The position numbers were made by a program, and so were the translations under genes. The notes beneath the pieces were generated by a model. It did no database searches. It was not told the origin of the DNA and was given only the letters and a program-made list of their open reading frames with translations. From Sphingomonas bisphenolicum (GTDB lineage: Bacteria > Pseudomonadota > Alphaproteobacteria > Sphingomonadales > Sphingomonadaceae): DNA of 64,000 bases. How positions within the stretch are numbered: the stretch's first letter is position 1; each line of letters opens with the position of its first letter. This document shows, in pieces, positions 1 to 8,910 of the stretch. The DNA lies in NCBI RefSeq assembly GCF_024349785.1, contig NZ_AP018817.1, positions 1,953,501-2,017,500 on the forward strand. Direction: 5' to 3'.

Positions 1-136
1 GCAGGGGCTTCCATCCAGATAGGAAACCATTGAATCAAGCCGTCCAAGCTTACTAAACAGGGTGATTGAGTTTTGACCAAAGAGGGCAATAGCGATCACG
101 CTTCAATCCAGAACGAATAGTATCAAGAAGCAGCCT

Positions 137-760
137 TTATAGAGTAGAGTGGATCCCATTCAGAAATATCGTGGTGACCAAATCGGCATGCGCTCTCATT
201 TCGGCATCCGTCATTGGCTCACCGCCCAGAAGCAACCTGCGTTGCCACTCTCCAAGAGCCATGACAACAAATTGCGTGGCTATAGGGTGGCTTGCTGCTT
301 CCGCCATGCCTTCGCCTTCGAGGATGCTGACTACGGGCATGACTTGATAACGCTCGAACTGTATCCGAGAAATCTGGCGTAGCTCGTCAAAGTCGCCGCC
401 TTCGCGATAGATCAACCTGGCGATCTGCAGGCTGAGGGGCGGAAATAGCTGCCGTTGCATTTCCGTTGCGTAAGTGACCAGGCGGCTGTGGAGATCACCT
501 TCCAAATGGGGCAGGTCGGGTTGGATCTGGCGACCGGAATAATCGAGGCAAGCCTCGAAAAGTGCAAGTTTGTCAGGATAATAATTATAGAGCGTTCGGC
601 TCGAAACTTCAGCCTTTTCTGCAATGTCCCGCAGCGATGCCGCGCGAAACCCCATGTGGGCGAATTCCTCCAAAGCCATGGCGATCAGGCGCTGTCGTTT
701 TTGCTCAGCCTCGTCCGCCTTGGGGCGTCCAGCTCGTCTTTTTGCCTGTATTTCGCTCAT
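137..760 (-). CDS. TetR/AcrR family transcriptional regulator
   Basis: A 207-residue protein with an N-terminal TetR helix-turn-helix (about residues 25-70: ALEEFAHMGF, then LRDIAEKAEVSSRTLYNYY) and a variable ligand-binding C-terminal half. It is transcribed divergently from the eight-gene operon that starts at 892, and a perfect 8+8 bp palindrome (821-844) lies between the two starts. It is therefore probably the local, autoregulated repressor of that operon. The effector cannot be read from the sequence. Confidence 0.9.
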   Translation of the reverse strand: MSEIQAKRRAGRPKADEAEQKRQRLIAMALEEFAHMGFRAASLRDIAEKAEVSSRTLYNYYPDKLALFEACLDYSGRQIQPDLPHLEGDLHSRLVTYATEMQRQLFPPLSLQIARLIYREGGDFDELRQISRIQFERYQVMPVVSILEGEGMAEAASHPIATQFVVMALGEWQRRLLLGGEPMTDAEMRAHADLVTTIFLNGIHSTL

Positions 761-820
761 TTCGATCCTCTTTCGATCAGCATTGCGTCGAAGGCAAGGC
801 CATTCCTCACGCAGATTGAC

Positions 821-844
821 TAATTACACATGGAACTGTAATTA
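821..844. promoter_or_regulatory. Perfect palindrome, probable TetR operator
   Basis: TAATTACA-N8-TGTAATTA is a perfect inverted repeat in the divergent gap between the TetR gene (start 760) and the monooxygenase operon (start 892). Position and symmetry fit a TetR dimer site controlling both directions. The sequence differs from the GTCAAC-type operator found further right, so it points to a separate regulon. Confidence 0.6.
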
Positions 845-891
845 ATATATATCGAGTCGGCGACATGTCGACCATTTGGCGGAGGCAAAGG

Positions 892-2886
892 ATGCAGGGG
901 CGAGATTCTAGTGACGACAGGATGATGCAATCCGGGACTGAGGCGGCGATTCAGGCTCTGGATCCCGTCATGGCGCTCATGTCCCTGATCCAGATCACTG
1001 GCGATAGAACCCTGCTGCATCACTATTGGGACGCGCTCGATGGCCGACAGGAAACGGTCGTCGAAGCCTTCCGGGACATTAATGCACATGATCTGCGGAA
1101 GCGGGTTGATCCGGTCATCGCCGCGGAAATTCGTGATGCGCTGCGGGTGGCGGTGAAGGCGGGCAAGCCCGCGGTCATGCCCCATATCGACATGCCGATG
1201 TTCCGCCAAATGTCGCGGCTGCTGTTGGGCAAGGATTTGCCGGAAATGTCGATGGCCGTCGCTTTCCAGCATGGCGGTTTCACGACCGACACCCGCGTCC
1301 GGGCCGCAAAGGACATCCCGCCAGCGGACTTCAAGGTCATCGTGGTGGGAGCGGGAATGATGGGGATCAATGCCGCTGTGAAACTGCAGCAGGCAGGGTT
1401 CGACTACACTATCCTGGAAGCGATGGACAAGGTGGGCGGCAACTGGCTGACCAACACCTATCCGGGGGCTGCGGTCGATACGCCCAGCCGGGTCTATTCC
1501 TTTTCGTTCGCGCCCAATGCGTCATGGACCCAATTCTATCCGCGCGGTCCCGAATTCCTGTCCTATCTGGAACGCGTCACCGACAAATTCGCTTTGCGTG
1601 AGCGCATCCGCTTCGGCACATGGGTAGAGGGCGCCGAATGGGACGAGGCGCGCAAGATCTGGACGGTCAGGGCCGTACGCGACGGCAAATCCGAGACGCA
1701 TGAATGCAACGTGCTCATCATGGCGGTCGGCCCGAACAATAATCCCAATTACCCCAATGTGAAGAATATCGACGTCTTCAAGGGACCGGTCATCCATTCG
1801 GCAGCCTGGGATCATAGCGTCGATCTGGAAGGCAAAAAGGTGGTGCTGGTGGGCACCGGCTGCTCGGGTGTGCAGGTGGCGACCGCCATTGCCGACACGG
1901 TAGACGAACTGGTCGTCGTCCAGCGCCAGCCCGAGCATATCATCCCCAATCCGCAAGCCCACGCATCCGTCGACGAAATCGAACGGATCGCCATGGAGCA
2001 GATTCCGTTCGTCGTGAACTGGAAGCGGCTGCAGAGCCTGGAAAGCCAGATGGGGGACATGCACGGCATGGTCATCAAGGATGACGATTATGCCGCGAAG
2101 ACCGGCGGCTTCGGTCCGATCAACGATGGCATGCGGATGTACGCCGAGGGCTATCTACGGAGCCATTTCCCCGACGATCCGGAAATGGTCGAATCGCTGA
2201 CGCCCAATTTCCCGGTCTTCGCGAAGCGTCCGATTCTGGATTGCGGCTTCTATGACACGATCAAGAAGCCGAATGTCTCGATCGTTCGCGGCGAACTGGC
2301 CGAGGCCGACGACAATGCCGTCATCCTCTCCGATGGCACCCGCATCGAATGCGACGCGTTGCTGCTCGCGACCGGCTACAACCTCCATTTCGGCCGTCAA
2401 TTCGACATTCGCGGCACCGACGGCAGGACGCTCAAGGATGCTTTCGATCCTCACCCCTTCTCCTATGAAGGCATGTTGATCACCGGCTTCCCCAACTTCG
2501 TCTTCATGGGCGCGCCGTACAGCTATCTGGTCGCCAACCATGCGGTCGTGAGCGAACAGCAGGTCCATTACATCGTCGAACTGCTGCAATGGATGGTCGA
2601 TGACCATCTCGCCTCCTTCGACGTGACGCCTGCCGCCACCAGGGCGTTCGTCGATGATGTCGACGCCAATCTCGCGCGATCGGCCTGGGTCCAATGCGGC
2701 AGCGCCCATGGCTATTATCGCGACAAGGGGAACGACGGAAAGAAGAAGGTCATCCTCGCCATCCCGCGCCATAATTCCCGTATCTGGCATGATCTGCGAA
2801 GCCCGCGCGAGGAGGATTTCGGCGTGACGAGACGCGAAGGCGGGCAGCCAGCGGGCGATCGCAAGATGGACATGTTGACGATCTGA
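892..2886 (+). CDS. Baeyer-Villiger flavin monooxygenase, HAPMO-like
   Basis: A 664-residue FAD/NADPH monooxygenase. An N-terminal extension of about 145 residues precedes the FAD-binding GAGMMG (153-158). The Baeyer-Villiger fingerprint at 296-307 reads FKGPVIHSAAWD, so FxGxxxHxxxW is kept but the usual final P is D. The NADPH-binding GTGCSG follows at 321-326. The long N-terminal domain and total length match the 4-hydroxyacetophenone monooxygenase type, which turns ketones into esters or lactones. The start at 892 is preferred because GGAGG (881-885) sits 6 nt upstream; an ATG at 865 has no ribosome site. It is the first gene of the operon running to 8526. Confidence 0.85.
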   Translation: MQGRDSSDDRMMQSGTEAAIQALDPVMALMSLIQITGDRTLLHHYWDALDGRQETVVEAFRDINAHDLRKRVDPVIAAEIRDALRVAVKAGKPAVMPHIDMPMFRQMSRLLLGKDLPEMSMAVAFQHGGFTTDTRVRAAKDIPPADFKVIVVGAGMMGINAAVKLQQAGFDYTILEAMDKVGGNWLTNTYPGAAVDTPSRVYSFSFAPNASWTQFYPRGPEFLSYLERVTDKFALRERIRFGTWVEGAEWDEARKIWTVRAVRDGKSETHECNVLIMAVGPNNNPNYPNVKNIDVFKGPVIHSAAWDHSVDLEGKKVVLVGTGCSGVQVATAIADTVDELVVVQRQPEHIIPNPQAHASVDEIERIAMEQIPFVVNWKRLQSLESQMGDMHGMVIKDDDYAAKTGGFGPINDGMRMYAEGYLRSHFPDDPEMVESLTPNFPVFAKRPILDCGFYDTIKKPNVSIVRGELAEADDNAVILSDGTRIECDALLLATGYNLHFGRQFDIRGTDGRTLKDAFDPHPFSYEGMLITGFPNFVFMGAPYSYLVANHAVVSEQQVHYIVELLQWMVDDHLASFDVTPAATRAFVDDVDANLARSAWVQCGSAHGYYRDKGNDGKKKVILAIPRHNSRIWHDLRSPREEDFGVTRREGGQPAGDRKMDMLTI

Positions 2887-2941
2887 CCGCGCGGAATGGC
2901 GCCAGCCCATTTTCAGACCCATTTCCAGACGAGGATAATTT

Positions 2942-3364
2942 ATGACCGATCCACGCCCCGCCGGCAGCAATGATGGCATGACCTTCGCCTTTTCCAAGAC
3001 CTTCGTGAGAGATCTGGACGCGATGGCGAAATTCTATGAGGACGTCCTTGGGCTCATTCCGTTCAACCGCCACCAGGATGCGATGTTCGGTCGCGCGATC
3101 GATGAAATCACATATCAGGCCAGTTATGCCGGTGGTCCCGCGCTGACCCTGATCGCTTATGTCGAGGGCGAAGCACCCGCTGCAGGGGAGGCCGTGCAGG
3201 GTTTTGTAACGCAGGATCTCGATGCCGTCTGCGCCCGCGCGACGGCGGCCGGAGGAGCGGTTCCCGATCCGATCCGCGAGGTGCCTGAATTCGGGCTTCG
3301 CGTGGCGTTCGTCATCGATCCGGAAGGCCATATCAACGAAGTCATCCAGATGTTGAACCACTAA
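2942..3364 (+). CDS. VOC (glyoxalase/bleomycin resistance) superfamily protein
   Basis: A 140-residue single-chain vicinal-oxygen-chelate protein: FSKTFVRDLDAMAKFYEDVLGL opens the first beta-alpha-beta-beta unit and a DPEGHINEVIQM end closes the second. VOC proteins are metal-dependent lyases, isomerases, dioxygenases or binding proteins; the substrate here is unknown. It lies 55 nt after the monooxygenase, with GAGG upstream of the ATG, inside the operon. Confidence 0.8.
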   Translation: MTDPRPAGSNDGMTFAFSKTFVRDLDAMAKFYEDVLGLIPFNRHQDAMFGRAIDEITYQASYAGGPALTLIAYVEGEAPAAGEAVQGFVTQDLDAVCARATAAGGAVPDPIREVPEFGLRVAFVIDPEGHINEVIQMLNH

Positions 3365-3390
3365 CCAAGCCGCAAGTCAGGAGATTGACC

Positions 3391-4449
3391 ATGCTTCGTG
3401 ATTTGGCCGAAACCTTCCGTCCCGTCGCACCGCCGCAACTGATCGACAATGCTTACAGCAACGACCAGCACAGTCGCCTGCTTAACGTCGTCCGCGACAA
3501 TGGCCCCTGGCCGTTGATTCTGGCGGAGAATTTCAAGACGCCGGAAGAGGTTATCGCCACGACCTCCGGCGCCATACCCGAAGGGGTGACGCTGACATGG
3601 GACATGATCGGCCTCAATCCGGTTTTCAGGGGCTATCTGGCGCGTGGTGGCACCTGCTTCTATCCCGAGATCGAGGACTGCTATTATAACAGTCGCTTCC
3701 TCGAACTGGTCCGCAATTATTGGGGGTGCCAATATGCGGAGCCGGAAACATTCCTGTTCAACATCCAGGGACCGACCCCGATCGGCGGTCCGCCGCATCT
3801 CGACGGCACCGTATTCCGTGGCATGACCATGGAGAACACACCGCTCTGGCTGCTGTTGACCATGGCCAAGTCTCGCCTGTTTGACCGGTGGCGTTCGAAA
3901 AAGGGACAGGTCATCGCATGGTATTATAATGGTCGGATCGGGGGTGGCTTCAATTGCTGGCCCGATGGCCCGAGCGGTCAAGCGATGCAGATCAATGCGC
4001 CGATGTGGGGCAAGGCCGTGGTCGTGGAAAATGAGATGATGTTCCATCATGGCCAGGCCACCGGCCCCGTCGCGCAGCGCAAGCCGCAGGGCATGGATAT
4101 CAGCACGACCTTCGGCGCCGATCCGGAGAATCCGACCGGCTGGCAACTCGCCACGTCCGGCAAGATCAACCAGAAGGTGGCAGAGCAGGACATGCGTTTC
4201 CTCGTCCACTGGGGGGCGCGGCTGTTCAAGGACATGGCGGATTTCAGGCAGACCTACGATCATAGTGACGACATCGGCGCCGATCAGGCGATCAACATGC
4301 TGATCGCCGACATGAAGACGCGGGGCGTACAATTTGTGGAGCCGACCGATCCGCTTCATGACAACAGCTTCGTCGCTCTGTTGAGCCAAGTTTACGACAT
4401 TGGCGGCCCCTCCAATATTCCGGCCGACGCGATGGACGAGGCGGCCTGA
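3391..4449 (+). CDS. Putative non-haem Fe(II)/2-oxoglutarate-type oxygenase
   Basis: A 352-residue protein I do not recognise as a named family. It contains an HxD pair (PPHLDG, about residue 131) and, about 90 residues later, FHHGQATGPVAQR, where an H-x10-R spacing can be read. Together these resemble the HxD...H-x10-R facial triad and 2-oxoglutarate arginine of Fe(II)/2OG oxygenases. This is motif-level evidence only. The start at 3391 has CAGGAG 7 nt upstream; a TTG at 3385 is less likely. It sits between the VOC gene and E1 alpha in one operon, so it probably acts on the same substrate. Confidence 0.5.
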   Translation: MLRDLAETFRPVAPPQLIDNAYSNDQHSRLLNVVRDNGPWPLILAENFKTPEEVIATTSGAIPEGVTLTWDMIGLNPVFRGYLARGGTCFYPEIEDCYYNSRFLELVRNYWGCQYAEPETFLFNIQGPTPIGGPPHLDGTVFRGMTMENTPLWLLLTMAKSRLFDRWRSKKGQVIAWYYNGRIGGGFNCWPDGPSGQAMQINAPMWGKAVVVENEMMFHHGQATGPVAQRKPQGMDISTTFGADPENPTGWQLATSGKINQKVAEQDMRFLVHWGARLFKDMADFRQTYDHSDDIGADQAINMLIADMKTRGVQFVEPTDPLHDNSFVALLSQVYDIGGPSNIPADAMDEAA

Positions 4450-4492
4450 AAGGCAGCCGTCGATCTGACAAGGCGTCATTGGAGACACTGCA

Positions 4493-5473
4493 ATGCAAAA
4501 CGACGTTCAATCCGAAGCCTATCTTCGGATGCTGAAGATCCGCGGCTTCGAACAGGCCGTCACCCGTCTGGTGACAGAGGGTGAAGTGCCGGGCGCGGTC
4601 CATACCAGCATCGGCCAGGAAGCCGCTATCGTGGGCGCCTGCATGGCGCTCAAACTGGACGACTATATTTCAGGGACGCACCGTTCGCATGGCCATCCCA
4701 TCGGCAAGGGCGCGGATCTGAAACCACTGATGGCCGAAATCCTGGGCAAGGCGACGGGCATATGCAAGGGCCGGGGTGGCTCCATGCATTTCACCGACAA
4801 GTCCGTGGGCAGCATCGGTGAATCCGCCATCGTGGGGGGTGGCATTCCGATCGCCACAGGCGCCGCGCTGACCGCGCAGGTCAGGAATAGCGGCCAGGTC
4901 GCGTTGACCTTCTTCGGTGACGGCGCGTCCAACGAAGGCGTCCTTGCGGAATGCCTGAACATGGCGGCGGTCTGGAAACTGCCCATCATCTTCTTCTGCG
5001 AGAATAACGGCTATGCGGCGGTCACCTCTGCCGCCGCCAGTCATGGGCAGCCGGATATCGCCAAGCGTGGCGAAGGGTATGGCGTCCCCGGCGTCATCGT
5101 CGACGGGCAGGATTTCGCTGCGGTCCATGCCGTGACGGAAGCGGCCGTCGCCCGCGCTCGTCGCGGCGACGGGCCGACACTGATCGAGGCAAAAACCTAT
5201 CGCTTCGATGAACATTGCGTCGGCCTGTTCATCAAGGGCGGCTACCGACCCGCCGAAGAAATCGATCATTTCAGGAATGAGCGTGATCCGGTGACCCTGC
5301 TCCGCAACAGCCTGCTGGCCGATGGCATGAGCGAACGCGCCGTCGTGGAGATCGAAGCACAGGCTGCAGGCCTGATTGAGGAAGCAGTGGCCTTCGCCAA
5401 GGAAAGCCCCTTCCCCGATCCCCAGGAAGCGTTCGAGCTGGTTCACGCCAATCCCATTCCGATCCGCCGTTGA
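4493..5473 (+). CDS. Thiamine-PP-dependent dehydrogenase E1 alpha subunit
   Basis: A 326-residue alpha subunit of the pyruvate/acetoin dehydrogenase E1 type. The thiamine diphosphate motif runs from GDG (142-144) to the asparagines at 171-172 in FFCENNGYA. GTHRSHGHPIGKG and GRGGSMH are typical of the AcoA/PdhA family. The E1 heterotetramer decarboxylates a 2-oxoacid, or cleaves acetoin-like ketols, and passes the acyl unit to a lipoyl group. It is followed at once by E1 beta and a lipoyl-domain gene. The substrate is probably a 2-oxo or ketol intermediate of this pathway (inference). Confidence 0.9.
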   Translation: MQNDVQSEAYLRMLKIRGFEQAVTRLVTEGEVPGAVHTSIGQEAAIVGACMALKLDDYISGTHRSHGHPIGKGADLKPLMAEILGKATGICKGRGGSMHFTDKSVGSIGESAIVGGGIPIATGAALTAQVRNSGQVALTFFGDGASNEGVLAECLNMAAVWKLPIIFFCENNGYAAVTSAAASHGQPDIAKRGEGYGVPGVIVDGQDFAAVHAVTEAAVARARRGDGPTLIEAKTYRFDEHCVGLFIKGGYRPAEEIDHFRNERDPVTLLRNSLLADGMSERAVVEIEAQAAGLIEEAVAFAKESPFPDPQEAFELVHANPIPIRR

Positions 5474-5484
5474 GGACGCCCATC

Positions 5485-6456
5485 ATGACCGAAAAGAGCA
5501 AGCGGATGACCTATCTCGACGCGCTGGGGCTGGCGCAGCGCGAGGAACTGGAAGGTCGCGACGACACCATCATCATCGGCGAAGATATCGCCCTCTATGC
5601 CGCAGGCGGCGCCTATGGGGACATACATCCCAGTCGCATCCGCAGCGCGCCGATTTCCGAATGCGGCTTTGCCGGCATGGCCGTCGGCGCAGCCATTACC
5701 GGGCTGCGGCCGATCGTCGACCTGACCATCGCCAATTTCATCTATCTCGCCGCCGATCCCATCATCAATCAGGCAGCGCGTTTGCGCTATATGACCGGCG
5801 GTCAGTTCAAGGTGCCGGTGACGTATCGCGCGTCCATGTGGCACGGCCAGGCCAATGCCGCCCAGCATTCCGATCGCCCCTATCCGATGTTCATGAACAT
5901 CCCCGGCCTGAAGATTGTCTGTCCCGCCACGCCCGAAGACGCCAAGGGCCTGTTGAAGGCGGCGATCCGGGATGACGACCCGGTCATCGTGTTCGAGGAC
6001 AACGACCTGTGGGGCAAAAAGGGCGATGTGCCTCTGGACACGGAATTCGTCGTGCCGATCGGCAAGGCAAAGACACATCGCGCAGGGTCCGACGTCTCGA
6101 TCATCTCGATTTCGGGTTGTTTGCGCCATGCACTCAAGGCTGCGGACGCTCTGGCGACGGAGGGTATCCATGCCGACGTGATTGACCTGCGCACGCTGCT
6201 TCCACTCGATAACGACGCGATTCTGGGCACGCTCGCCAGGACCGGCCGTGTGGTCATCGTCGACCCGGCGCACCGCACCATGGGGGCCGCGGCCGAAATC
6301 GCGGCGATCATCGTCGAGGATGGGTTCGACATGTTGAGGAAGCCGGTGAAGCGCGTCGTCACGCCGGACGTGCCGATTCCGTTCAGCCCGCCGATGGAGG
6401 CGCCGCTCTATCCCAATCCTGAGAAGATCGCCGCCGCCGTGCGCGAACTGATGTGA
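5485..6456 (+). CDS. Thiamine-PP-dependent dehydrogenase E1 beta subunit
   Basis: A 323-residue transketolase-like beta subunit: GEDIALYAAGGAYG near the N-terminus and a C-terminal transketolase domain with DLRTLLPLD. The ATG at 5485 is preferred over the TTG at 5470, which overlaps the E1 alpha stop; GAGG lies about 10 nt upstream of the ATG. It pairs with the preceding alpha subunit. The C-terminal half supplies the dimer interface and cofactor contacts in this family. Confidence 0.9.
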   Translation: MTEKSKRMTYLDALGLAQREELEGRDDTIIIGEDIALYAAGGAYGDIHPSRIRSAPISECGFAGMAVGAAITGLRPIVDLTIANFIYLAADPIINQAARLRYMTGGQFKVPVTYRASMWHGQANAAQHSDRPYPMFMNIPGLKIVCPATPEDAKGLLKAAIRDDDPVIVFEDNDLWGKKGDVPLDTEFVVPIGKAKTHRAGSDVSIISISGCLRHALKAADALATEGIHADVIDLRTLLPLDNDAILGTLARTGRVVIVDPAHRTMGAAAEIAAIIVEDGFDMLRKPVKRVVTPDVPIPFSPPMEAPLYPNPEKIAAAVRELM

Positions 6457-6474
6457 GCCATCCGGAGAGAGACT

Positions 6475-6714
6475 ATGCGCGTCAAGGTTGTAATGCCCAA
6501 ATGGGGCACGGGCATGAACGAAGGCACGATCGTTAAATGGCTGAAATCCGTCGGTGATCGTGTCGAATCGGGTGAGATGCTCGTCGAGATCGAGACGTCG
6601 AAATCGACCCAGGAAATGGAGGCGCCCGCGTCGGGCACCCTGACCGAGATATTGCTGCCCGAAGGCGAGGAAGCGGAAGTCCGCACGCATATCGCGACCA
6701 TCGTAACGGACTGA
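6475..6714 (+). CDS. Stand-alone lipoyl-domain protein
   Basis: A 79-residue protein consisting only of a biotinyl/lipoyl attachment domain. The attachment lysine is K43 in EIETSKSTQE. Normal E2 subunits continue into a subunit-binding domain and an acyltransferase core; here the stop comes directly after the domain, with no sign of truncation. A good GGAGAGAG ribosome site lies just upstream. It probably serves as a mobile acyl carrier for the E1 pair before it. No E2 core or E3 gene is present in this window. Confidence 0.85.
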   Translation: MRVKVVMPKWGTGMNEGTIVKWLKSVGDRVESGEMLVEIETSKSTQEMEAPASGTLTEILLPEGEEAEVRTHIATIVTD

Positions 6715-6749
6715 CTGGGCTTGGCCCGTATCCCCAACAGGAGCCGGTA

Positions 6750-7649
6750 ATGATGCAGAGACCCGATATTGCAGGGAAGGTGGCGCTGGTCACGGGCAGC
6801 AGCAGGGGGATCGGCCGTGCGATCGCGCAGCGGCTGGCGGCTGCGGGCGCGACGGTCGTCGTCACCGGCCGATCGCTGGCGGAACCTGCAGCCGGCCATC
6901 GCGCCGGGGCGAGCGTGACGCTATCCGGCACATTGGAGGAAACTGTCGCGCTCGTGGAAAAAGCTGGGGGCAAGGCCATTGCTATTGCGGCAGATCTGGA
7001 GGTCGAGGCGGAGTGTCGATCGCTGATCGATCGCGCGGCGGCGGCGGCTGGCGGTCGGCTCGACATATTGGTCAACAATGCCGGGTTCGTGGACTTTGAA
7101 CCCATGGCCGACATGCCGCTGGCAGTCTTCGATCGCACAGTGACGCATTATCTGCGCGCCCCATTCATCCTGAGCCAGGCCGCCATTCCCTTCATGCGCA
7201 AGGTCGGCGCGGGCTGGATCGTCAACATCAGTTCGCAGGATGCGTTGCCGCCGATCAGGCCCTATCCCGATTTCGAACGATATCGCGGCTATGTGATCTA
7301 CGCGGCAGCCAAGGCCGCACTCAACCGTATGACCCAGGGTCTTGCCGCGGAATTGCAGCCGGAGAATATCGCGGTGAATGCGGTGGCCCCGTCGACGGCG
7401 ATCCGCACGCCTGGCGCCGACGCCATGATACCGGAAGACTTCCCGACGGAAGACGTCGCATATCTTGCGGAAACCGTGTTGGCCATGAGCTATCTGCCGG
7501 CAGCGGAACGCAGTGGCCTGATCGGTTTCAGCATGCATTTCCCCTGGCATCAGAACATTCCGGTGCGCAGCCTGGATGGCATGGACACATTGCCCCGCCG
7601 GGAGCCTCCGCACTGGTCGCATCCGGCGATCGACAAAACCGACAAATGA
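6750..7649 (+). CDS. Short-chain dehydrogenase/reductase
   Basis: A 299-residue SDR with the cofactor motif VTGSSRGIGRAIA, the LVNNAG strand and the catalytic Y-x3-K in YAAAKAAL. It is longer than classical 250-residue SDRs because of a C-terminal tail of about 50 residues rich in W, H and P. AGGAG lies 6-7 nt before the start. It is likely an NAD(P)-dependent alcohol or ketone oxidoreductase of the operon. Confidence 0.85.
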   Translation: MMQRPDIAGKVALVTGSSRGIGRAIAQRLAAAGATVVVTGRSLAEPAAGHRAGASVTLSGTLEETVALVEKAGGKAIAIAADLEVEAECRSLIDRAAAAAGGRLDILVNNAGFVDFEPMADMPLAVFDRTVTHYLRAPFILSQAAIPFMRKVGAGWIVNISSQDALPPIRPYPDFERYRGYVIYAAAKAALNRMTQGLAAELQPENIAVNAVAPSTAIRTPGADAMIPEDFPTEDVAYLAETVLAMSYLPAAERSGLIGFSMHFPWHQNIPVRSLDGMDTLPRREPPHWSHPAIDKTDK

Positions 7650-7671
7650 TCGGCGCGAAAGGGAGGGGGCC

Positions 7672-8526
7672 ATGAACAAGGCAGAGATTTTCAAGGGCAG
7701 GACGGCTGTCATCACCGGTGCAGGCAGCGGAATTGGCGAAGGGTTGGCGCGTGTCGCTGCGGCGATCGGCATGAATGTCGTGCTTGCCGACGTGGTCGAG
7801 GATCGGATCGCGCGGCTGGCTGTGGGAATCGAAGCCGCCGGCGGATCGGCGTTGCCGGTCGCGACCGACGTTGGCGATGTCGCCGCGCTCGAACGCCTCG
7901 CCGACGCCGCCTATGGCCGATATGGCGAAGTCGGACTGCTGGTGAACAATGCCGGAATCGAAACCATCGGGTTCAGCTGGGAGATTTCAGGCGATACCTG
8001 GGATAGGCTGCTGTCGATCAACGTGCGGGGCGTTGTCCATGGCTGCCGCATTTTTGCGCGGCATATGCTGGAAAGCGGCAAGCCCGGCTATATTGCGAAC
8101 GTTGCGTCCATAGGCGCCCTGGGCATGATGCCCACCCAGGCGCCCTATATGATGAGCAAACATGCCGTGTTGAGCTTCACCGAATGCCTCTATCTCGAAA
8201 TGCAACTCAAGAAAGCGCCGATCCATGTTTCGGCGGTGTTGCCTGCCCAGGTGGCGACGCGCATTTTCGAGGATGCGCCGACGGATCGCCAGTCCGGCTT
8301 CATCGAGCGTCAGCGCGAGATGATGCACGCCATGATCTCCCAGAGCGGGTTGACGCCGATGGAAGCGGGCGAGGCCATTCTGGACGGTATCGCGTCCGGC
8401 GCATTCTGGGTATCCACCCATCCCGAAACAACAGCGCAGATGGCGCGCGCACGTTCCGATTATCTGGCGAATCTCGCCAATCCAGCCTTGGCGGATCAGG
8501 CGGAGGCTCTGTTGCTTGCCGAATAA
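7672..8526 (+). CDS. Short-chain dehydrogenase/reductase
   Basis: A 284-residue classical [16 protein letters not shown] near the N-terminus, LVNNAGIET, and an active-site tyrosine and lysine in APYMMSKHAV. The ATG at 7672 follows GGGAGGGGG. It is the last gene of the operon starting at 892, separated from the previous SDR by 22 nt. The two are not close copies of each other, which suggests two different dehydrogenation steps. Confidence 0.85.
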   Translation: MNKAEIFKGRTAVITGAGSGIGEGLARVAAAIGMNVVLADVVEDRIARLAVGIEAAGGSALPVATDVGDVAALERLADAAYGRYGEVGLLVNNAGIETIGFSWEISGDTWDRLLSINVRGVVHGCRIFARHMLESGKPGYIANVASIGALGMMPTQAPYMMSKHAVLSFTECLYLEMQLKKAPIHVSAVLPAQVATRIFEDAPTDRQSGFIERQREMMHAMISQSGLTPMEAGEAILDGIASGAFWVSTHPETTAQMARARSDYLANLANPALADQAEALLLAE

Positions 8527-8910
8527 TCGCGGTAGCGGAAATCATCGCTGAAGGACGGCGGGCGTGGATCGGCCAGGCCGCAGGAGAGCTGTCTCCTCGA
8601 CGCTGTCGTGCGATCTACCTGCGCCGATAGCGGAAGTACCAGACCATAAGTGTAAAAATCACTTAAAGTATTGATAAATATATAAAATATATTAAGTTTT
8701 GTGCGGATATTTCAGCAGGAATAATCACCGGGTAATCACTGAATTTCTGACCGAATCGCGATGTTAGAGATGATGCCGCATTTTTTATTGGCAGGCGCTC
8801 AATAAGGCTTGGCAACGCGCCGGCAGTTTGCTGACGGCCAGACCGAAAGTCGTGGCGGGGTACTGCGAACCTGAACCCAGTCAGGATTTTCCTTGTAGTC
8901 TGCTCCTCTT
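8527..8910. other. Intergenic region, AT-rich
   Basis: There is no convincing gene between the SDR and the TetR remnant. The middle (8640-8710) is much more AT-rich than its surroundings and carries an inverted repeat, AAGTG-N7-CACTT (8648-8664). This could be a leftover operator or a weak terminator. Confidence 0.5.

Noticed and set aside
865..891. Upstream ATG at 865 as the start of the first monooxygenase
   Set aside because: There is no ribosome site before it, whereas GGAGG lies 6 nt before the ATG at 892.
8648..8664. Inverted repeat AAGTG-N7-CACTT as an operator
   Set aside because: It is short, in AT-rich DNA, and lies at the 3' sides of both neighbouring genes rather than at a promoter. 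It is recorded only as part of the gap description.
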